A stretch of DNA of 21,497 nt from a virus: positions 1 to 21,497 of the IMG/VR virus record IMGVR_UViG_3300032676_001489; one strand, written 5' to 3'. How positions within the stretch are numbered: position 1 is the first letter of the stretch; each line of letters opens with the position of its first letter. Made by a program: the position numbers and the translations under genes. Under the pieces are notes generated by a model. It searched no databases, was not told the DNA's origin, and worked only from the letters and a program-made list of their open reading frames with translations. Below are positions 1-8,006 of the stretch, one piece after another.

Positions 1-971
1 CTGATTACGGTAAATTTTTACAAGTTTTTGAAAAAGCTTGTAATATATCGCTTGTTAGTGATGTAGGTTTAGACTTTTACGGTCAGTATCAAAAGATTAT
101 TGATGAGTTAGGTGCACCTAATGAAACTATACCAATAGGCTGGGATTTTATTGATAATAAAATCGGTGGTGGTTTAGCTAAACGTGGTAGAGCATTGTAT
201 TTGTTCTTAGGACCAACTAATGTAGGTAAGTCTATATTTTTAGGTAATATTGCAGCTAATATGGCTGCTAGAGGTCTTACCACTGTTCTTATTTCTCTTG
301 AAATGCCTGAAATGATGTATGCAAAGAGAATTAGTAGTCATTTATCTAAAATTCCAATTGGGGAAATACAACAACAAATTAAACCGTTAGAGAATTTCTT
401 TATGAGTGTTACAGATACTCATAAACAGAAACTACTTATTAAAGAATTCCCACCAAAGAGTATTACAATCGGTGGCATTAAATCTTACCTTGAATCTTTA
501 GTTAAAAAAGGTATTAAACCGGATATTCTTGTAATAGATTACCTTGGTTTAATTAAAGCTAGTAGCGGTGATAACTCTTATGAACAGGGTAAGAACACAG
601 CAGAAGAACTAAGAGCACTGTCTTATTTCTTTAATGTGCCTATAGTTAGTGCAATTCAAACAAACCGTGATGGTATGGAAAAGCCTGGGTTAGAAAACGT
701 ATCCGAATCTCTAGGTGTTGCATTTACTGCTGATGTTGTTTGGTCTATTCATCAAGAACAAGGCGATCAAGATCTCGGACTTATTCGTTTGGGATGTATT
801 AAGAACCGTGTTGGACCTAAACACACACCAGAAACAATGAGAATTGACTATAGCACTTTATCTTTAAAGGTAGAAAAAGAATACAGTAAAGATGCCAATA
901 ACAATTCAAATGAAGATGAAATGATGAATTTAGAAAGAAAGCTGGAAAATATTACTAAGATAGTTAAATAA
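1..971 (+). CDS. 41: Replicative DNA helicase, T4 gp41/DnaB-like (5' end missing)
   Basis: This is the C-terminal RecA-like motor of a hexameric 5'-3' replicative helicase that would unwind DNA ahead of the phage replisome. The reading frame is open from base 3, upstream of the first ATG at 195, so the N-terminal domain lies outside the window. Visible motifs are a Walker A GPTNVGKS (210-233), a following SLEMPE segment, a Walker B-like hydrophobic strand ending VIDYLGL (about 525-551), and the EELRALS...SAIQTNRD stretch typical of gp41/DnaB proteins. The end is acidic and Asn-rich. The next gene starts 5 bases after the stop. In T4-like phages gp41 works with primase and gp32, and a gp32-like gene lies 1.9 kb downstream, which supports the assignment. 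Confidence 0.9.
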   Translation, partial: DYGKFLQVFEKACNISLVSDVGLDFYGQYQKIIDELGAPNETIPIGWDFIDNKIGGGLAKRGRALYLFLGPTNVGKSIFLGNIAANMAARGLTTVLISLEMPEMMYAKRISSHLSKIPIGEIQQQIKPLENFFMSVTDTHKQKLLIKEFPPKSITIGGIKSYLESLVKKGIKPDILVIDYLGLIKASSGDNSYEQGKNTAEELRALSYFFNVPIVSAIQTNRDGMEKPGLENVSESLGVAFTADVVWSIHQEQGDQDLGLIRLGCIKNRVGPKHTPETMRIDYSTLSLKVEKEYSKDANNNSNEDEMMNLERKLENITKIVK

Positions 972-976
972 CCATT

Positions 977-1897
977 GTGAATCCCAACAACATATATGTT
1001 TTTACAGATATTGACCTAGACGGTGCAACTAGTCTGTTAATATTGCATTGGGCATTAAAGTCAAAGCTAGGAGACATTAAATTTAAAGCCTGCACTGTTA
1101 GTACTTTTAGAAAAGAGTTCTTAAAGTGGCTAGAAGATGATAATTTTGACAATTATGATAATGTTTTGTTTCTAGACTTAGATACAAGTAGTTGTGTTGA
1201 CTTAATTGATAACAAAAAAGCTATTATTATTGATCATCACCTCACACATGTAAACAATAAGCATAATTATAAAAACGCTACCGTAGATGTAGTAGAGACG
1301 TCTTCTTGCGCCAAGAAAATATATATTCACTTTAAATCGCTACTTAAAGATTCTTTAACACCTGCACAAAAGTACCTTATTGCTCTTGCTGATGATTATG
1401 ATAGCTATCAGTTTAAATTAAAAGAATCTTACGACATTAACTGTTTGTTTATTAACACTCAACGTACTTTAGATATGACTAGAGTGCATAAGTTTATAGA
1501 ACGCTTTTATAACGGGTTTGATAGTTTTAACACGTTTGAAGTTAATATTATTAAAGATCACATTACAGGTAGAGATAACACCATTAAGAATTTAGAAGTG
1601 TACTCAGGTAATGTTAACATTAGTAAGCAACCTATTTATATTGTAGGTACTACTGGCAATAAGTATGTTAATGATGTGTGCGATTATCTTCTCAAGAAAT
1701 TCCCTGCAGATATTGTATTTTTTGTTAATGCTTCTAGTTCTCACGTCTCTTTCAGAAAAAAGAAAGAATGTACTGTTGATTTGTCTAAACTTGCTAACAA
1801 ACTATGTGACGGTGGTGGTCATGAATATGCAGCCGGTGGTAAGATTACCGAAGGCTTTATGGAATTCGTTAAACAATTAACCCCTATTCAACAATAA
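977..1897 (+). CDS. DHH-family phosphoesterase / RecJ-like nuclease
   Basis: This 306-aa protein has the full signature of the DHH-DHHA1 superfamily, which includes RecJ exonuclease and NrnA/Orn-type oligonucleotide phosphodiesterases. Motif I is TDIDLDG (D11, D13, D15), motif III is IIDHH (D86-H87-H88), an ALADDYDSY segment follows near residue 136, and a DHHA1-type GGGHEYAAGG lies at 279-288. These residues bind two metal ions and the phosphate. The start is GTG at 977; no earlier start fits after the helicase stop at 971. Its place between the helicase and the SSB suggests a role in single-strand or end processing, or in degrading short oligonucleotides for nucleotide recycling. Length is closer to NrnA (about 310-340 aa) than to full RecJ (about 570 aa). 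The substrate cannot be told from sequence alone. Confidence 0.85.
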   Translation: MNPNNIYVFTDIDLDGATSLLILHWALKSKLGDIKFKACTVSTFRKEFLKWLEDDNFDNYDNVLFLDLDTSSCVDLIDNKKAIIIDHHLTHVNNKHNYKNATVDVVETSSCAKKIYIHFKSLLKDSLTPAQKYLIALADDYDSYQFKLKESYDINCLFINTQRTLDMTRVHKFIERFYNGFDSFNTFEVNIIKDHITGRDNTIKNLEVYSGNVNISKQPIYIVGTTGNKYVNDVCDYLLKKFPADIVFFVNASSSHVSFRKKKECTVDLSKLANKLCDGGGHEYAAGGKITEGFMEFVKQLTPIQQ

Positions 1898-2193
1898 TGT
1901 CTGGTGTAATTGGAGCATTAGAAAGCGCAGTACTTGAAACCCCAATGGGGGCTTTAATTGAAGAGGAAATAGAAAACGAAATTCTTAAATTTTGTTCGTT
2001 TTGCTCAATTATACACAATAAAAAACTTAATAGCGTTGCAGTATTTAGTTTAATCATTAAAAACAAAATATACAAGAAAGTTTTTATGCGCATGGTACAA
2101 ATTGATAATGAGAAGGAAGCAATATTGCTATTTTTAAAGCATAATTCTAACCTTTGTCGTAGCAAAGTTGTACGAGAGGTACTACAATCGTAG
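1897..2193 (+). CDS. Hypothetical phage protein, 98 aa
   Basis: I do not recognise this protein. The ATG shares its A with the TAA of the DHH gene (TAATG), so translation is probably coupled. It has an acidic N-terminal stretch, a CSFCSII segment, and a basic middle (KNKIYKKVF). The pattern of hydrophobic residues suggests a small helical protein. No membrane segment or signal peptide is evident. It lies in the replication operon between the DHH nuclease and the putative helicase loader, so a replication or recombination accessory role is possible but unproven. Confidence 0.7.
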   Translation: MSGVIGALESAVLETPMGALIEEEIENEILKFCSFCSIIHNKKLNSVAVFSLIIKNKIYKKVFMRMVQIDNEKEAILLFLKHNSNLCRSKVVREVLQS

Positions 2194-2196
2194 GGA

Positions 2197-2838
2197 ATGA
2201 ACATACCCGAAGTTTACAATACGTTTCTTGGAGTCTCTAGAGGCTCTAGAAACAAACCTTGGAAACCACGTAAAGACTTTGAAGGCTTTGAAAAAACACC
2301 AGACGGCATCTTATGTGCACGTTTAGTATTGTTTTTTAAAAAGTTTCCGCAAATAGACCCTAAAGAGTTTTTTAAAGCTCCGTATGTTATATATAAAGAC
2401 GAGGATTTATTTCCTCTTAATTTTTATACCACTCAAAAAGCAATAGCTGTTTGGAGTATAATGCAAAAGCAAAAGCTAGAAGAATCGCCTGATACTGAAG
2501 GGCAAATAGAGGATATCAAAAAATCCTTAAAGTACCTAGCTGTTACGTGTTATAATGAAAAGATTACTTTAAATCAGTATGCTAGTTCCAAAAAGGGCTA
2601 TACGTTTAGACCGTTTGTGGATTATGCAGACAAATTAATTAATATATACGTGTTAATTAAGTTGCCTTTTTTCGAAAATAACTTAAACTCACTTAACCTT
2701 CAAGATAAAGAACTATACTTAAAAGATGTAGCTTTTAACATTTCAAAATATAAAATGCGAATAGTTACTTCTACTAGAGCAAAGAACTTAATTGATGAAG
2801 GTCTCAAACTACTAACTAATAAAATTAATATTGATTAA
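2197..2838 (+). CDS. Putative helicase-loader-like protein (gp59 position)
   Basis: This is a 213-aa, helix-rich, lysine-rich protein. In T4 the helicase loader gp59 (217 aa) is encoded beside the gp32 gene, and this ORF has the same length and position, directly upstream of the gp32-like gene. Residues near 60-90 (KEFFKAPYVIYKDEDLFPLNFY, given here without its flanks) look like a conserved core, but I cannot align it convincingly with T4 gp59 by eye. The role is therefore inferred from position and size only. The start ATG at 2197 is 3 bases after the previous stop and has a very close GGGA. A 15-base palindrome (2236-2250) in the coding region has no clear meaning. Confidence 0.45.
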   Translation: MNIPEVYNTFLGVSRGSRNKPWKPRKDFEGFEKTPDGILCARLVLFFKKFPQIDPKEFFKAPYVIYKDEDLFPLNFYTTQKAIAVWSIMQKQKLEESPDTEGQIEDIKKSLKYLAVTCYNEKITLNQYASSKKGYTFRPFVDYADKLINIYVLIKLPFFENNLNSLNLQDKELYLKDVAFNISKYKMRIVTSTRAKNLIDEGLKLLTNKINID

Positions 2839-2847
2839 CTTATATAC

Positions 2848-2859
2848 TATAATAAAATA
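2848..2859 (+). promoter_or_regulatory. Possible promoter in front of the gp32-like gene
   Basis: The 26-base gap between genes is almost pure A/T. It contains TATAAT at 2848-2853, a perfect sigma70 -10 hexamer, with a weak -35 (TTAATA, 2825-2830) at 17 bases. An overlapping ATAAAATA (2852-2859) ends five bases before the ATG, the same spacing seen for late promoters elsewhere in the window. Either reading gives a very short leader. SSB is needed in large amounts, so a dedicated promoter makes sense. Confidence 0.45.
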
Positions 2860-2864
2860 AAATT

Positions 2865-3794
2865 ATGAAACCTACATTCAATCCTAATATGTTCGAAAGC
2901 ATTAAAAATGCTTTAGAAAGCGCTAAAACAAAAAATGCAGATAGCAACTTTAGAAATATTATTTCAATTGCTAAGCCAGGTAATTACCTAGTTCGTTTAT
3001 TACCTAACACTAGCAACCCTGCAGAGACCTTTTTACATTATTTTCATCATGGCTGGAACAGTGAGCGGGATGGTAAGTATGTAAGCATTACATCACCAAG
3101 TACTTGGCATGAACGCTGCCTAATCAGTGAAGCTTATTTTAAGATCTTAAGAGATGGCACAAAAGAAAATCAAGAAAAAGCTAAAGCTTGTCTTCGTCGT
3201 AAAGAAAACTGGTATGTAAACGTTTATGTTATTCAAGATCCTAATGAACCAAAGAATAACGGTACTGTAAAGATTCTTCGCTATGGTAAGCAGTTAAACG
3301 AAATTATTAATTCAGCTATTAGTGGAGACGATTCGCAAGAATTCGGTGAAAAGATTTTTAAGTTAGATGAAACTGGTTGCACGTTCCGTATTAAAGCAGA
3401 ACAAGTAACTGATAAGCCAGGTGCACCTAAATATCCAAAATATACTGCTTCTAAGTTCCTTTCTCCAGGACCTATTGAAGGTTTTGATGAAAGTAAGATT
3501 CCTGAAATTTATAATAGTACATATGATCTGAATACATTGGTTGAACATAAAACACCTGATGAAATTCAAGAATTCCTTAATATTCACTTTTATAATAACG
3601 AATTCAATACGTCTTCATCTACCCCTACAGAAGTAAATGATGTAGATGATGATGTACCATATGAAGCACCTAAGATTGCTGTTAAAGCAGCTGTTAAACC
3701 AGTACAAACTGCTAAACCAGCTCACGTAGCAGTTGAAGATACTGAGAACGATGATAAGGTAAAGGCAATACTAGAAGGTTTAGATAACCTCTAA
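2865..3794 (+). CDS. 32: Single-stranded DNA-binding protein, T4 gp32-like
   Basis: This 309-aa protein would coat single-stranded DNA during replication, recombination and repair. It follows the gp32 layout: a basic N-terminus for cooperative binding, an OB-fold core starting near residue 30 (KPGNYLVRLLPN), a Zn-subdomain region (about 58-110), the diagnostic NWYVNVYVIQDPNEPKNNGTVK-type strand (about 115-136, matching NILVVKDP..PENEGKV in T4), then RYGKQLNEII. The C-terminus is acidic (EDTENDD near residue 290), as expected for the partner-binding tail. Unusually, of the four T4 zinc ligands (H64, C77, C87, C90), only a His (H61 or H62) and one Cys (C85) have clear equivalents; the other two positions are Ser. 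Zinc binding may therefore be lost. Confidence 0.9.
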   Translation: MKPTFNPNMFESIKNALESAKTKNADSNFRNIISIAKPGNYLVRLLPNTSNPAETFLHYFHHGWNSERDGKYVSITSPSTWHERCLISEAYFKILRDGTKENQEKAKACLRRKENWYVNVYVIQDPNEPKNNGTVKILRYGKQLNEIINSAISGDDSQEFGEKIFKLDETGCTFRIKAEQVTDKPGAPKYPKYTASKFLSPGPIEGFDESKIPEIYNSTYDLNTLVEHKTPDEIQEFLNIHFYNNEFNTSSSTPTEVNDVDDDVPYEAPKIAVKAAVKPVQTAKPAHVAVEDTENDDKVKAILEGLDNL

Positions 3795-3799
3795 GCTAA

Positions 3800-4396
3800 A
3801 TGACTGAAGAACAACGCAGACAACAAATTATGCAAGCTCGCCAGCAGGCCATGAACCGGCCTGCTGCGCCTGCTATGTCAGATGCAGATGCTGAAAGAAT
3901 AGCCGGTAATACTCAAGGCTTGACTAAAGAGCAAATGATTGCTATTGCTATGCTTGGCAAGATGGTATCTAATGATATAGGCGGTATTAAAAAGAACGCT
4001 GTTGGGGATAGCCTTAAAGTAACGGATGTGGATATGTCTAAAGTTATGCCTTCAAATGTTATGAGAGCAGCTGGTATGCAGATACCACCACAAGCACCAC
4101 AGCAAAGACCGCCTCAACAACCTGTTTATCAGCAACCTGCACCTCAACAAGTAGAGCATAATAATTTTCAGTTTGTTGCACCGCCCGTGCAGCAGGAACA
4201 AGCAATTGTTCAACCATATTCTGATCCTAACCAATTAGAGTTTGATTTAAACAAAAAAGTTCAATACGAAGATATCATGAATGCTATTGATAATCTTCAA
4301 TCTTCAGTTAAAATGTTAAACGATAAAGTTAACACCCTAATCGAATCTAATAATAAAAAAAAACCGAAGATAGCAAATGGAACTCAAACTGGTTAA
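3800..4396 (+). CDS. Pro/Gln-rich hypothetical protein with C-terminal coiled coil, 198 aa
   Basis: I recognise no family. The N-terminus is Gln/Arg-rich (EEQRRQQIMQARQQ), followed by a conserved-looking segment LTKEQMIAIAMLGKMVSNDIGG (written here only to mark residues about 40-61), a low-complexity Pro/Gln stretch (about 95-145), and a heptad-like C-terminus (IMNAIDNLQSSVKMLNDKVNTLI) that should form a short coiled coil. A structured end joined to a Pro/Gln linker suggests a tether or scaffold. It sits between the SSB and the clamp and overlaps the clamp gene by 20 bases, so it is probably co-expressed with replisome parts. Confidence 0.7.
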   Translation: MTEEQRRQQIMQARQQAMNRPAAPAMSDADAERIAGNTQGLTKEQMIAIAMLGKMVSNDIGGIKKNAVGDSLKVTDVDMSKVMPSNVMRAAGMQIPPQAPQQRPPQQPVYQQPAPQQVEHNNFQFVAPPVQQEQAIVQPYSDPNQLEFDLNKKVQYEDIMNAIDNLQSSVKMLNDKVNTLIESNNKKKPKIANGTQTG

Positions 4397-5111
4397 AAAA
4401 GATTTTGCGGACAACTTCTTAAATGTTGTAAGTAAAACCGTTGATGTCGCATCTATTAAAGTTACTAAAGATGGTTTATACACTATATGTAATAAACCTG
4501 ACACCAGTATCATATTACTTGGTAAGTATAATTATGTAACGGGGATAGATAATGAACAATCCCTTAACATAGGGGATATTAAAAAACTCTTACGTGTTAT
4601 TGAGTGTATAGAAGAAGATGATATTACTTTTACTATAAATAGTAATCATCTTTTATATAAGTCTAATACTACTCAATTTAAGTATCATTTCTTAGATGAT
4701 ACAGCTGTACCTAAAGTAGCATTAAAAAAGGAGAAAATAGAAGCATTAGAGCTAGATACGTTTTTTGATATTAACTACAGAAAACTACAAGAAATCCTTA
4801 AAGCTAGTGCTTTTGCTACGACTACTAATAAAATTTATCTTTACGGTCAACCTGACGGAGTGTACTGTGAATTAGGTGATAAAGAAACAGACAATACAGA
4901 TAGTATATCTCTTAAAGTAGTAGATAAAGTAGAAGGTCAACCTTTATCTCAAGTAATACCGTTTAATCTAGATATTTTTAGAGTGTTGTCTGGTGTTAAG
5001 TTTGAAAACGCAAGAGTAGGTATAAATCTTAAACTCAAGGTCATGTCTTTTTACGTTAAAACTACACCAGAAACAGAGTTTAAGTTTATTATATCGGGGT
5101 TAGTAAAATAA
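4377..5111 (+). CDS. 45: DNA polymerase sliding clamp, T4 gp45-like
   Basis: This 244-aa protein matches the trimeric sliding clamp (T4 gp45 is 228 aa), which encircles DNA, tethers the polymerase and, in T4, activates late transcription. Supporting features are the start with FADNFLNVVSKTVD, alternating beta strands and two helices, the SLNIGDIKKLLRVIE segment typical of gp45 domain 1, and the end FKFIISGLVK. Lysines facing the ring (KEKIEAL, KLKVMSF) are present. The ATG lies inside the end of the preceding gene (20-base overlap) and the stop overlaps the next ATG (TAATG). T4-type late promoters need gp45 for activation, and such promoters occur from 9665 onward, so this clamp may drive their transcription. 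The clamp-loader genes 44 and 62 are not in the window. Confidence 0.88.
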   Translation: MELKLVKKDFADNFLNVVSKTVDVASIKVTKDGLYTICNKPDTSIILLGKYNYVTGIDNEQSLNIGDIKKLLRVIECIEEDDITFTINSNHLLYKSNTTQFKYHFLDDTAVPKVALKKEKIEALELDTFFDINYRKLQEILKASAFATTTNKIYLYGQPDGVYCELGDKETDNTDSISLKVVDKVEGQPLSQVIPFNLDIFRVLSGVKFENARVGINLKLKVMSFYVKTTPETEFKFIISGLVK

Positions 5112-5440
5112 TGGCTAACAAGATAACAACACAAAGCTATTTCATAAAAAGACTTAAAGATTCTGGTTACGTGGTCTATAAGATCTTTGATGCATATAGT
5201 GAAGCGGATCCACGTAGCTGGACAGTAATGATTGACCCAGGCAATGCATCTGTATTTTGTACTTGTTATGTTAATCACAAAGAATTATTTGATGAAACCT
5301 TTTTTGAATTTTATGACGGAGGACAATATATTCCTGAACGTTTTAAGTTGAAAACCGACTCAATTGAGGTTATAATAAGCTATTTAGTAAAATATGGAAT
5401 CAACAACAAATCAGAGTTATACCACGGGCGAACAGTTTAA
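5111..5440 (+). CDS. Hypothetical phage protein, 109 aa
   Basis: This protein is unrecognised. The ATG shares its first base with the stop of the clamp gene. The sequence predicts a mixed alpha/beta fold starting with a basic helix ([18 protein letters not shown]) and then strands containing [20 protein letters not shown]. Several aromatic and Asp residues look conserved, and there is no signal peptide or membrane segment. It is coupled to the sliding clamp, so a replication or transcription accessory role is possible. Confidence 0.7.
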   Translation: MANKITTQSYFIKRLKDSGYVVYKIFDAYSEADPRSWTVMIDPGNASVFCTCYVNHKELFDETFFEFYDGGQYIPERFKLKTDSIEVIISYLVKYGINNKSELYHGRTV

Positions 5441-6119
5441 GTCCGTAAAATCTTTTAATATGTCAAACGAAGTAAAACACCCAACACTTCCTACAGCTAA
5501 TAGTAGTATGATTACTACAGAAGAAGATAGGAAAGCTATTATTGATAAAGCAGCAGAAGCGTATTCAACATTTCTAGATGCTCTACGTATTGATTGGCGT
5601 AATGACGTCAATAGTGCTGATACACCTCGTCGTGTAGCTAAAGCATATGTATGTGACCTTATTAAAGGTTGCTATGAAGGCCCGCCTAAGATTACTACTT
5701 TTCCATCAGATGGTTATGATGGTATTGTTAGTCAGATGAATATACCTGTTGTATCTATGTGTTCGCACCATCACCTATCTTTTACTGGTGTTGCTCATGT
5801 AGCTTACATACCTGATAAAAACGGTCAGGTTATTGGTCTTTCTAAACTTAATCGTATTGTAGAACATTATGCTCGTCGTCCTCAAATACAAGAAGGATTA
5901 ACGGTTCAGATACATAAAGCTATTGATCAACTATGCACAGGCAATCAGGGTGTAGCAGTTATTCTTAAATGTACCCATACTTGTGCTTGCCATCGCGGTG
6001 TAAAGCATCACGGTTGTGCTATGATTACTTCTAAGTTATCTGGGGATTTTATGAACGAACCACAAACTCGTAAAGAATTTTATGATTTTGTTGCTTCTGC
6101 GGAGCGAGATACTAAGTAA
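5394..6119 (+). CDS. folE: GTP cyclohydrolase I
   Basis: This enzyme converts GTP to 7,8-dihydroneopterin triphosphate, the first step of folate and of 7-deazaguanine (queuosine/preQ0) synthesis. The zinc and catalytic residues are present: C123 with H125 and H126 in [10 protein letters not shown], and H195 with C197 in [11 protein letters not shown]. The core [20 protein letters not shown] is a textbook FolE helix. The residue after the first zinc Cys is Ser, where E. coli FolE has Glu. Numbers assume the first ATG (5394), which overlaps the previous gene by 47 bases; ATG 5460 (residue 23) removes the overlap and may be the true start, because the core begins only near residue 40. No queC, queD or queE lies nearby, so the product could feed either host folate or a modified-guanine pathway. 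Confidence 0.93.
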   Translation: MESTTNQSYTTGEQFKSVKSFNMSNEVKHPTLPTANSSMITTEEDRKAIIDKAAEAYSTFLDALRIDWRNDVNSADTPRRVAKAYVCDLIKGCYEGPPKITTFPSDGYDGIVSQMNIPVVSMCSHHHLSFTGVAHVAYIPDKNGQVIGLSKLNRIVEHYARRPQIQEGLTVQIHKAIDQLCTGNQGVAVILKCTHTCACHRGVKHHGCAMITSKLSGDFMNEPQTRKEFYDFVASAERDTK

Positions 6120-6124
6120 TATTA

Positions 6125-6601
6125 ATGGCCGCTAAAAATACAAAAACTGGTGGTAAGAATAATAAAAAGAAAAAAGTAGATTCTTCTACAACTAATACCT
6201 CTTCTTTGTCTTCTACAGCGGCCCCTAGTAGCTCTATTGCACCAGCACCTAATAGTCCTTTAAACTTAAACGTTCCATCACCTATGACTCCAGTAGTAAT
6301 GGATCAAAAGAAGTTTGAAGAGCTTATTAGACACACTCAGCTTGAGTTTGCAAAAGTGAAAAATTCCTTTGTTAAAGAAAAGAAAAAAGAAATTGAAAGC
6401 TTAGAAACTCAAGTGAAAGAGTATATGAATCAGTTTATGCTTATTGGATATGATCTTAACGGTAATCCTGTTGAGATGGTATCTGCAAGCAATACAGCTG
6501 AATACGATTCTTTACTAGAACGTTTTAGACGTGTAATGTATAAGATTAACCAGAACGTTGCTAATTCTAACGGGGAAGACCCGTATGGACACAATAATTA
6601 A
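6125..6601 (+). CDS. Hypothetical protein with Ser/Thr/Pro linker and coiled coil, 158 aa
   Basis: This protein is unrecognised. Residues 1-18 are Lys/Asn-rich, residues 19-60 form a Ser/Thr/Ala/Pro low-complexity linker, and residues 60-105 are a charged helix (FEELIRHTQLEFAKVKNSF, then KEKKKEIESLETQ) likely to form a coiled coil. A short folded end (LIGYDLNGNPVEM, then LLERFRRVMYKINQ) follows. The design, a basic tail plus coiled coil, suggests an oligomeric or DNA-associated adaptor. It begins 5 bases after folE, and its stop overlaps the start of the next gene. Confidence 0.65.
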   Translation: MAAKNTKTGGKNNKKKKVDSSTTNTSSLSSTAAPSSSIAPAPNSPLNLNVPSPMTPVVMDQKKFEELIRHTQLEFAKVKNSFVKEKKKEIESLETQVKEYMNQFMLIGYDLNGNPVEMVSASNTAEYDSLLERFRRVMYKINQNVANSNGEDPYGHNN

Positions 6602-6899
6602 AAAGTTAAAATTACAATTTTTACCTGAACAACGTCGCATATATGTGGTACTTGAAGGAAAGTACAAAGGCGAATGGTTAGTAAGGGTAAAAAAAGGTAA
6701 AGACAAATTAGTGTTCTTTTCCTTACCGGATAAGTTTATCCGGGAAATTGCTGCAAAAGATTTCGATTGGGGTATTCAAAATAAAATCTTAGAACCAGTA
6801 GATGTATTACCTAAAAAGGTATATAATGTGTGCATAGCAGAATATAACCTTAAAGCTACTGATGAACAAAAAAATAACGCTCTTAATCGACGGGAATAA
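6585..6899 (+). CDS. Small hypothetical protein, 104 aa
   Basis: I place the start at ATG 6585, preceded by GGGGAAG, one of the few Shine-Dalgarno-like sites here; an upstream TTG at 6558 is open but unlikely. The protein begins with MDTIIKKLKLQFLPEQRRIYVV and contains GKYKGEWLVRVKKGKDKLVFF, a run of short strands rich in Lys/Gly/Trp like a small beta-barrel (KOW- or SH3-like), and then a helical end. The function is unknown. It overlaps both neighbours (17 bases upstream, 38 downstream), which suggests coupled translation with the downstream 5' nuclease. Confidence 0.65.
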   Translation: MDTIIKKLKLQFLPEQRRIYVVLEGKYKGEWLVRVKKGKDKLVFFSLPDKFIREIAAKDFDWGIQNKILEPVDVLPKKVYNVCIAEYNLKATDEQKNNALNRRE

Positions 6900-7803
6900 T
6901 ACCCTTCACCGTACTCACTGGGTTGCAAATAATACCGGTCGGTTATTAATAAACTCTAAAGGCGAGAACGTTGGTAGCACGTTCACGTTTATTAAGACTG
7001 TTAAGTCTTATGTGGAACATTTTAATGCATACAATGTATACATTGCTTGGGATAAAAAACTAACCAATGAAACTAATTTTAGAAACACTCTAACAGAGGG
7101 TTCTTATAAAGGCACCAGAGACCAAGATAGAAACAAAGATGTTTACGCTAGTGCAGAAGGAGTTGTCAAATTAACCGAAACACTTGGAGTGAGGAACATT
7201 TTCCCTGGTAAGTTAGAAGCGGATGACGTTATAAGCTGGTTAAGTAAAAATATTGATGGAAAGAAAATCATTATTAGTGTTGATAGAGACTTTATACAGT
7301 TAGTTGCAGAGGATATATCCTATTATAACCCTATCAAAAAGCAGCTAATAGATGTTAGTAATTTTGAAGAAGAGTTTAATTTAACCCCTAAAGAATACCT
7401 TTATTATAAGGCTATTGTAGGGGACACTTCTGATAATATACCTGGTATAGAGGGATACGGTAAAGTAAAAGGTGTTAAACTAGCTAAAACATATAATAAC
7501 TACAAAAACAAAGGTGTGTTAGAACTGGAAAGTACTATTAAGGAACACGAAGAGATTATAAACAATAATCTTAAACTTATGGATCTTTCTTACGGTTTAG
7601 AACAATATAGTGAAGAGATTGACCTTTACAAACAACAAATACAGAAACTAAAAGAGTTAAAACCGGATTTTATAACATTTAAGCAGATATGTGAAGATCT
7701 TGAATTTCCGTCAATAACCACCAGAATTAAAGATTGGCAAGCAGTCTTTAATAAAAATATTAATGATGATTTATTAACTGGGTATTTTAAAGGGTTTGAG
7801 TAA
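6862..7803 (+). CDS. 5'-3' exonuclease / flap endonuclease (T4 RNase H-like)
   Basis: This 313-aa protein belongs to the FEN/5'-nuclease family (T4 RNase H, T5 D15, Pol I 5'-nuclease domain) and would remove RNA primers and 5' flaps from lagging-strand fragments. Metal-binding acids can be placed in order: D10 (LLIDGNN), D64 (IAWDKK), E119/D121/D122 (LEADDVI), D141 and D143 (SVDRDF), then D188 and D191 in GDTSDNIPGIEGYG, the helix-turn-helix hairpin that grips duplex DNA. The helical arch region (TNFRNTLTEGSYKGTR) lies at about 71-86. T4 RNase H has 305 aa, close to this size. The ATG at 6862 overlaps the previous gene by 38 bases. Its role fits the surrounding replication module. Confidence 0.88.
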   Translation: MNKKITLLIDGNNTLHRTHWVANNTGRLLINSKGENVGSTFTFIKTVKSYVEHFNAYNVYIAWDKKLTNETNFRNTLTEGSYKGTRDQDRNKDVYASAEGVVKLTETLGVRNIFPGKLEADDVISWLSKNIDGKKIIISVDRDFIQLVAEDISYYNPIKKQLIDVSNFEEEFNLTPKEYLYYKAIVGDTSDNIPGIEGYGKVKGVKLAKTYNNYKNKGVLELESTIKEHEEIINNNLKLMDLSYGLEQYSEEIDLYKQQIQKLKELKPDFITFKQICEDLEFPSITTRIKDWQAVFNKNINDDLLTGYFKGFE

Positions 7804-7811
7804 GTATATAC

Positions 7812-8006
7812 ATGTTACAAAATACAGTAGTACCACGTCCATCTACTTGCACTACATGCGGTACACCTGCAGTGCATCCACGCATTGTACAGGTAAATAG
7901 AGGTAAAGACATAGTTACAGAAGCACATTGGATTTGTCCAAGATGCAGTAACAGATTTCTAGTTGGAACCGTAAATATTACCAGCAGTGAAACAAAGAAA
8001 AACTAA
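7812..8006 (+). CDS. Small zinc-ribbon protein, 64 aa
   Basis: Two CxxC pairs, C13-C16 (CTTC) and C42-C45 (CPRC), separated by 25 residues of beta-rich sequence, form a classic zinc ribbon. Such mini-proteins in phages often bind nucleic acid or RNA polymerase, but nothing here fixes the partner. The end overlaps the next gene by 20 bases. An AGTAAGTA element (7799-7806) ends five bases before the ATG, the same spacing as the late promoters further on, but it overlaps the previous stop codon and may be chance. Confidence 0.7.
   Translation: MLQNTVVPRPSTCTTCGTPAVHPRIVQVNRGKDIVTEAHWICPRCSNRFLVGTVNITSSETKKN

Noticed and set aside
2236-2250. 15-base palindrome inside the gp59-position gene
   Set aside because: It is in coding sequence with no neighbouring signal; likely chance from Ser/Arg/Gly codons.
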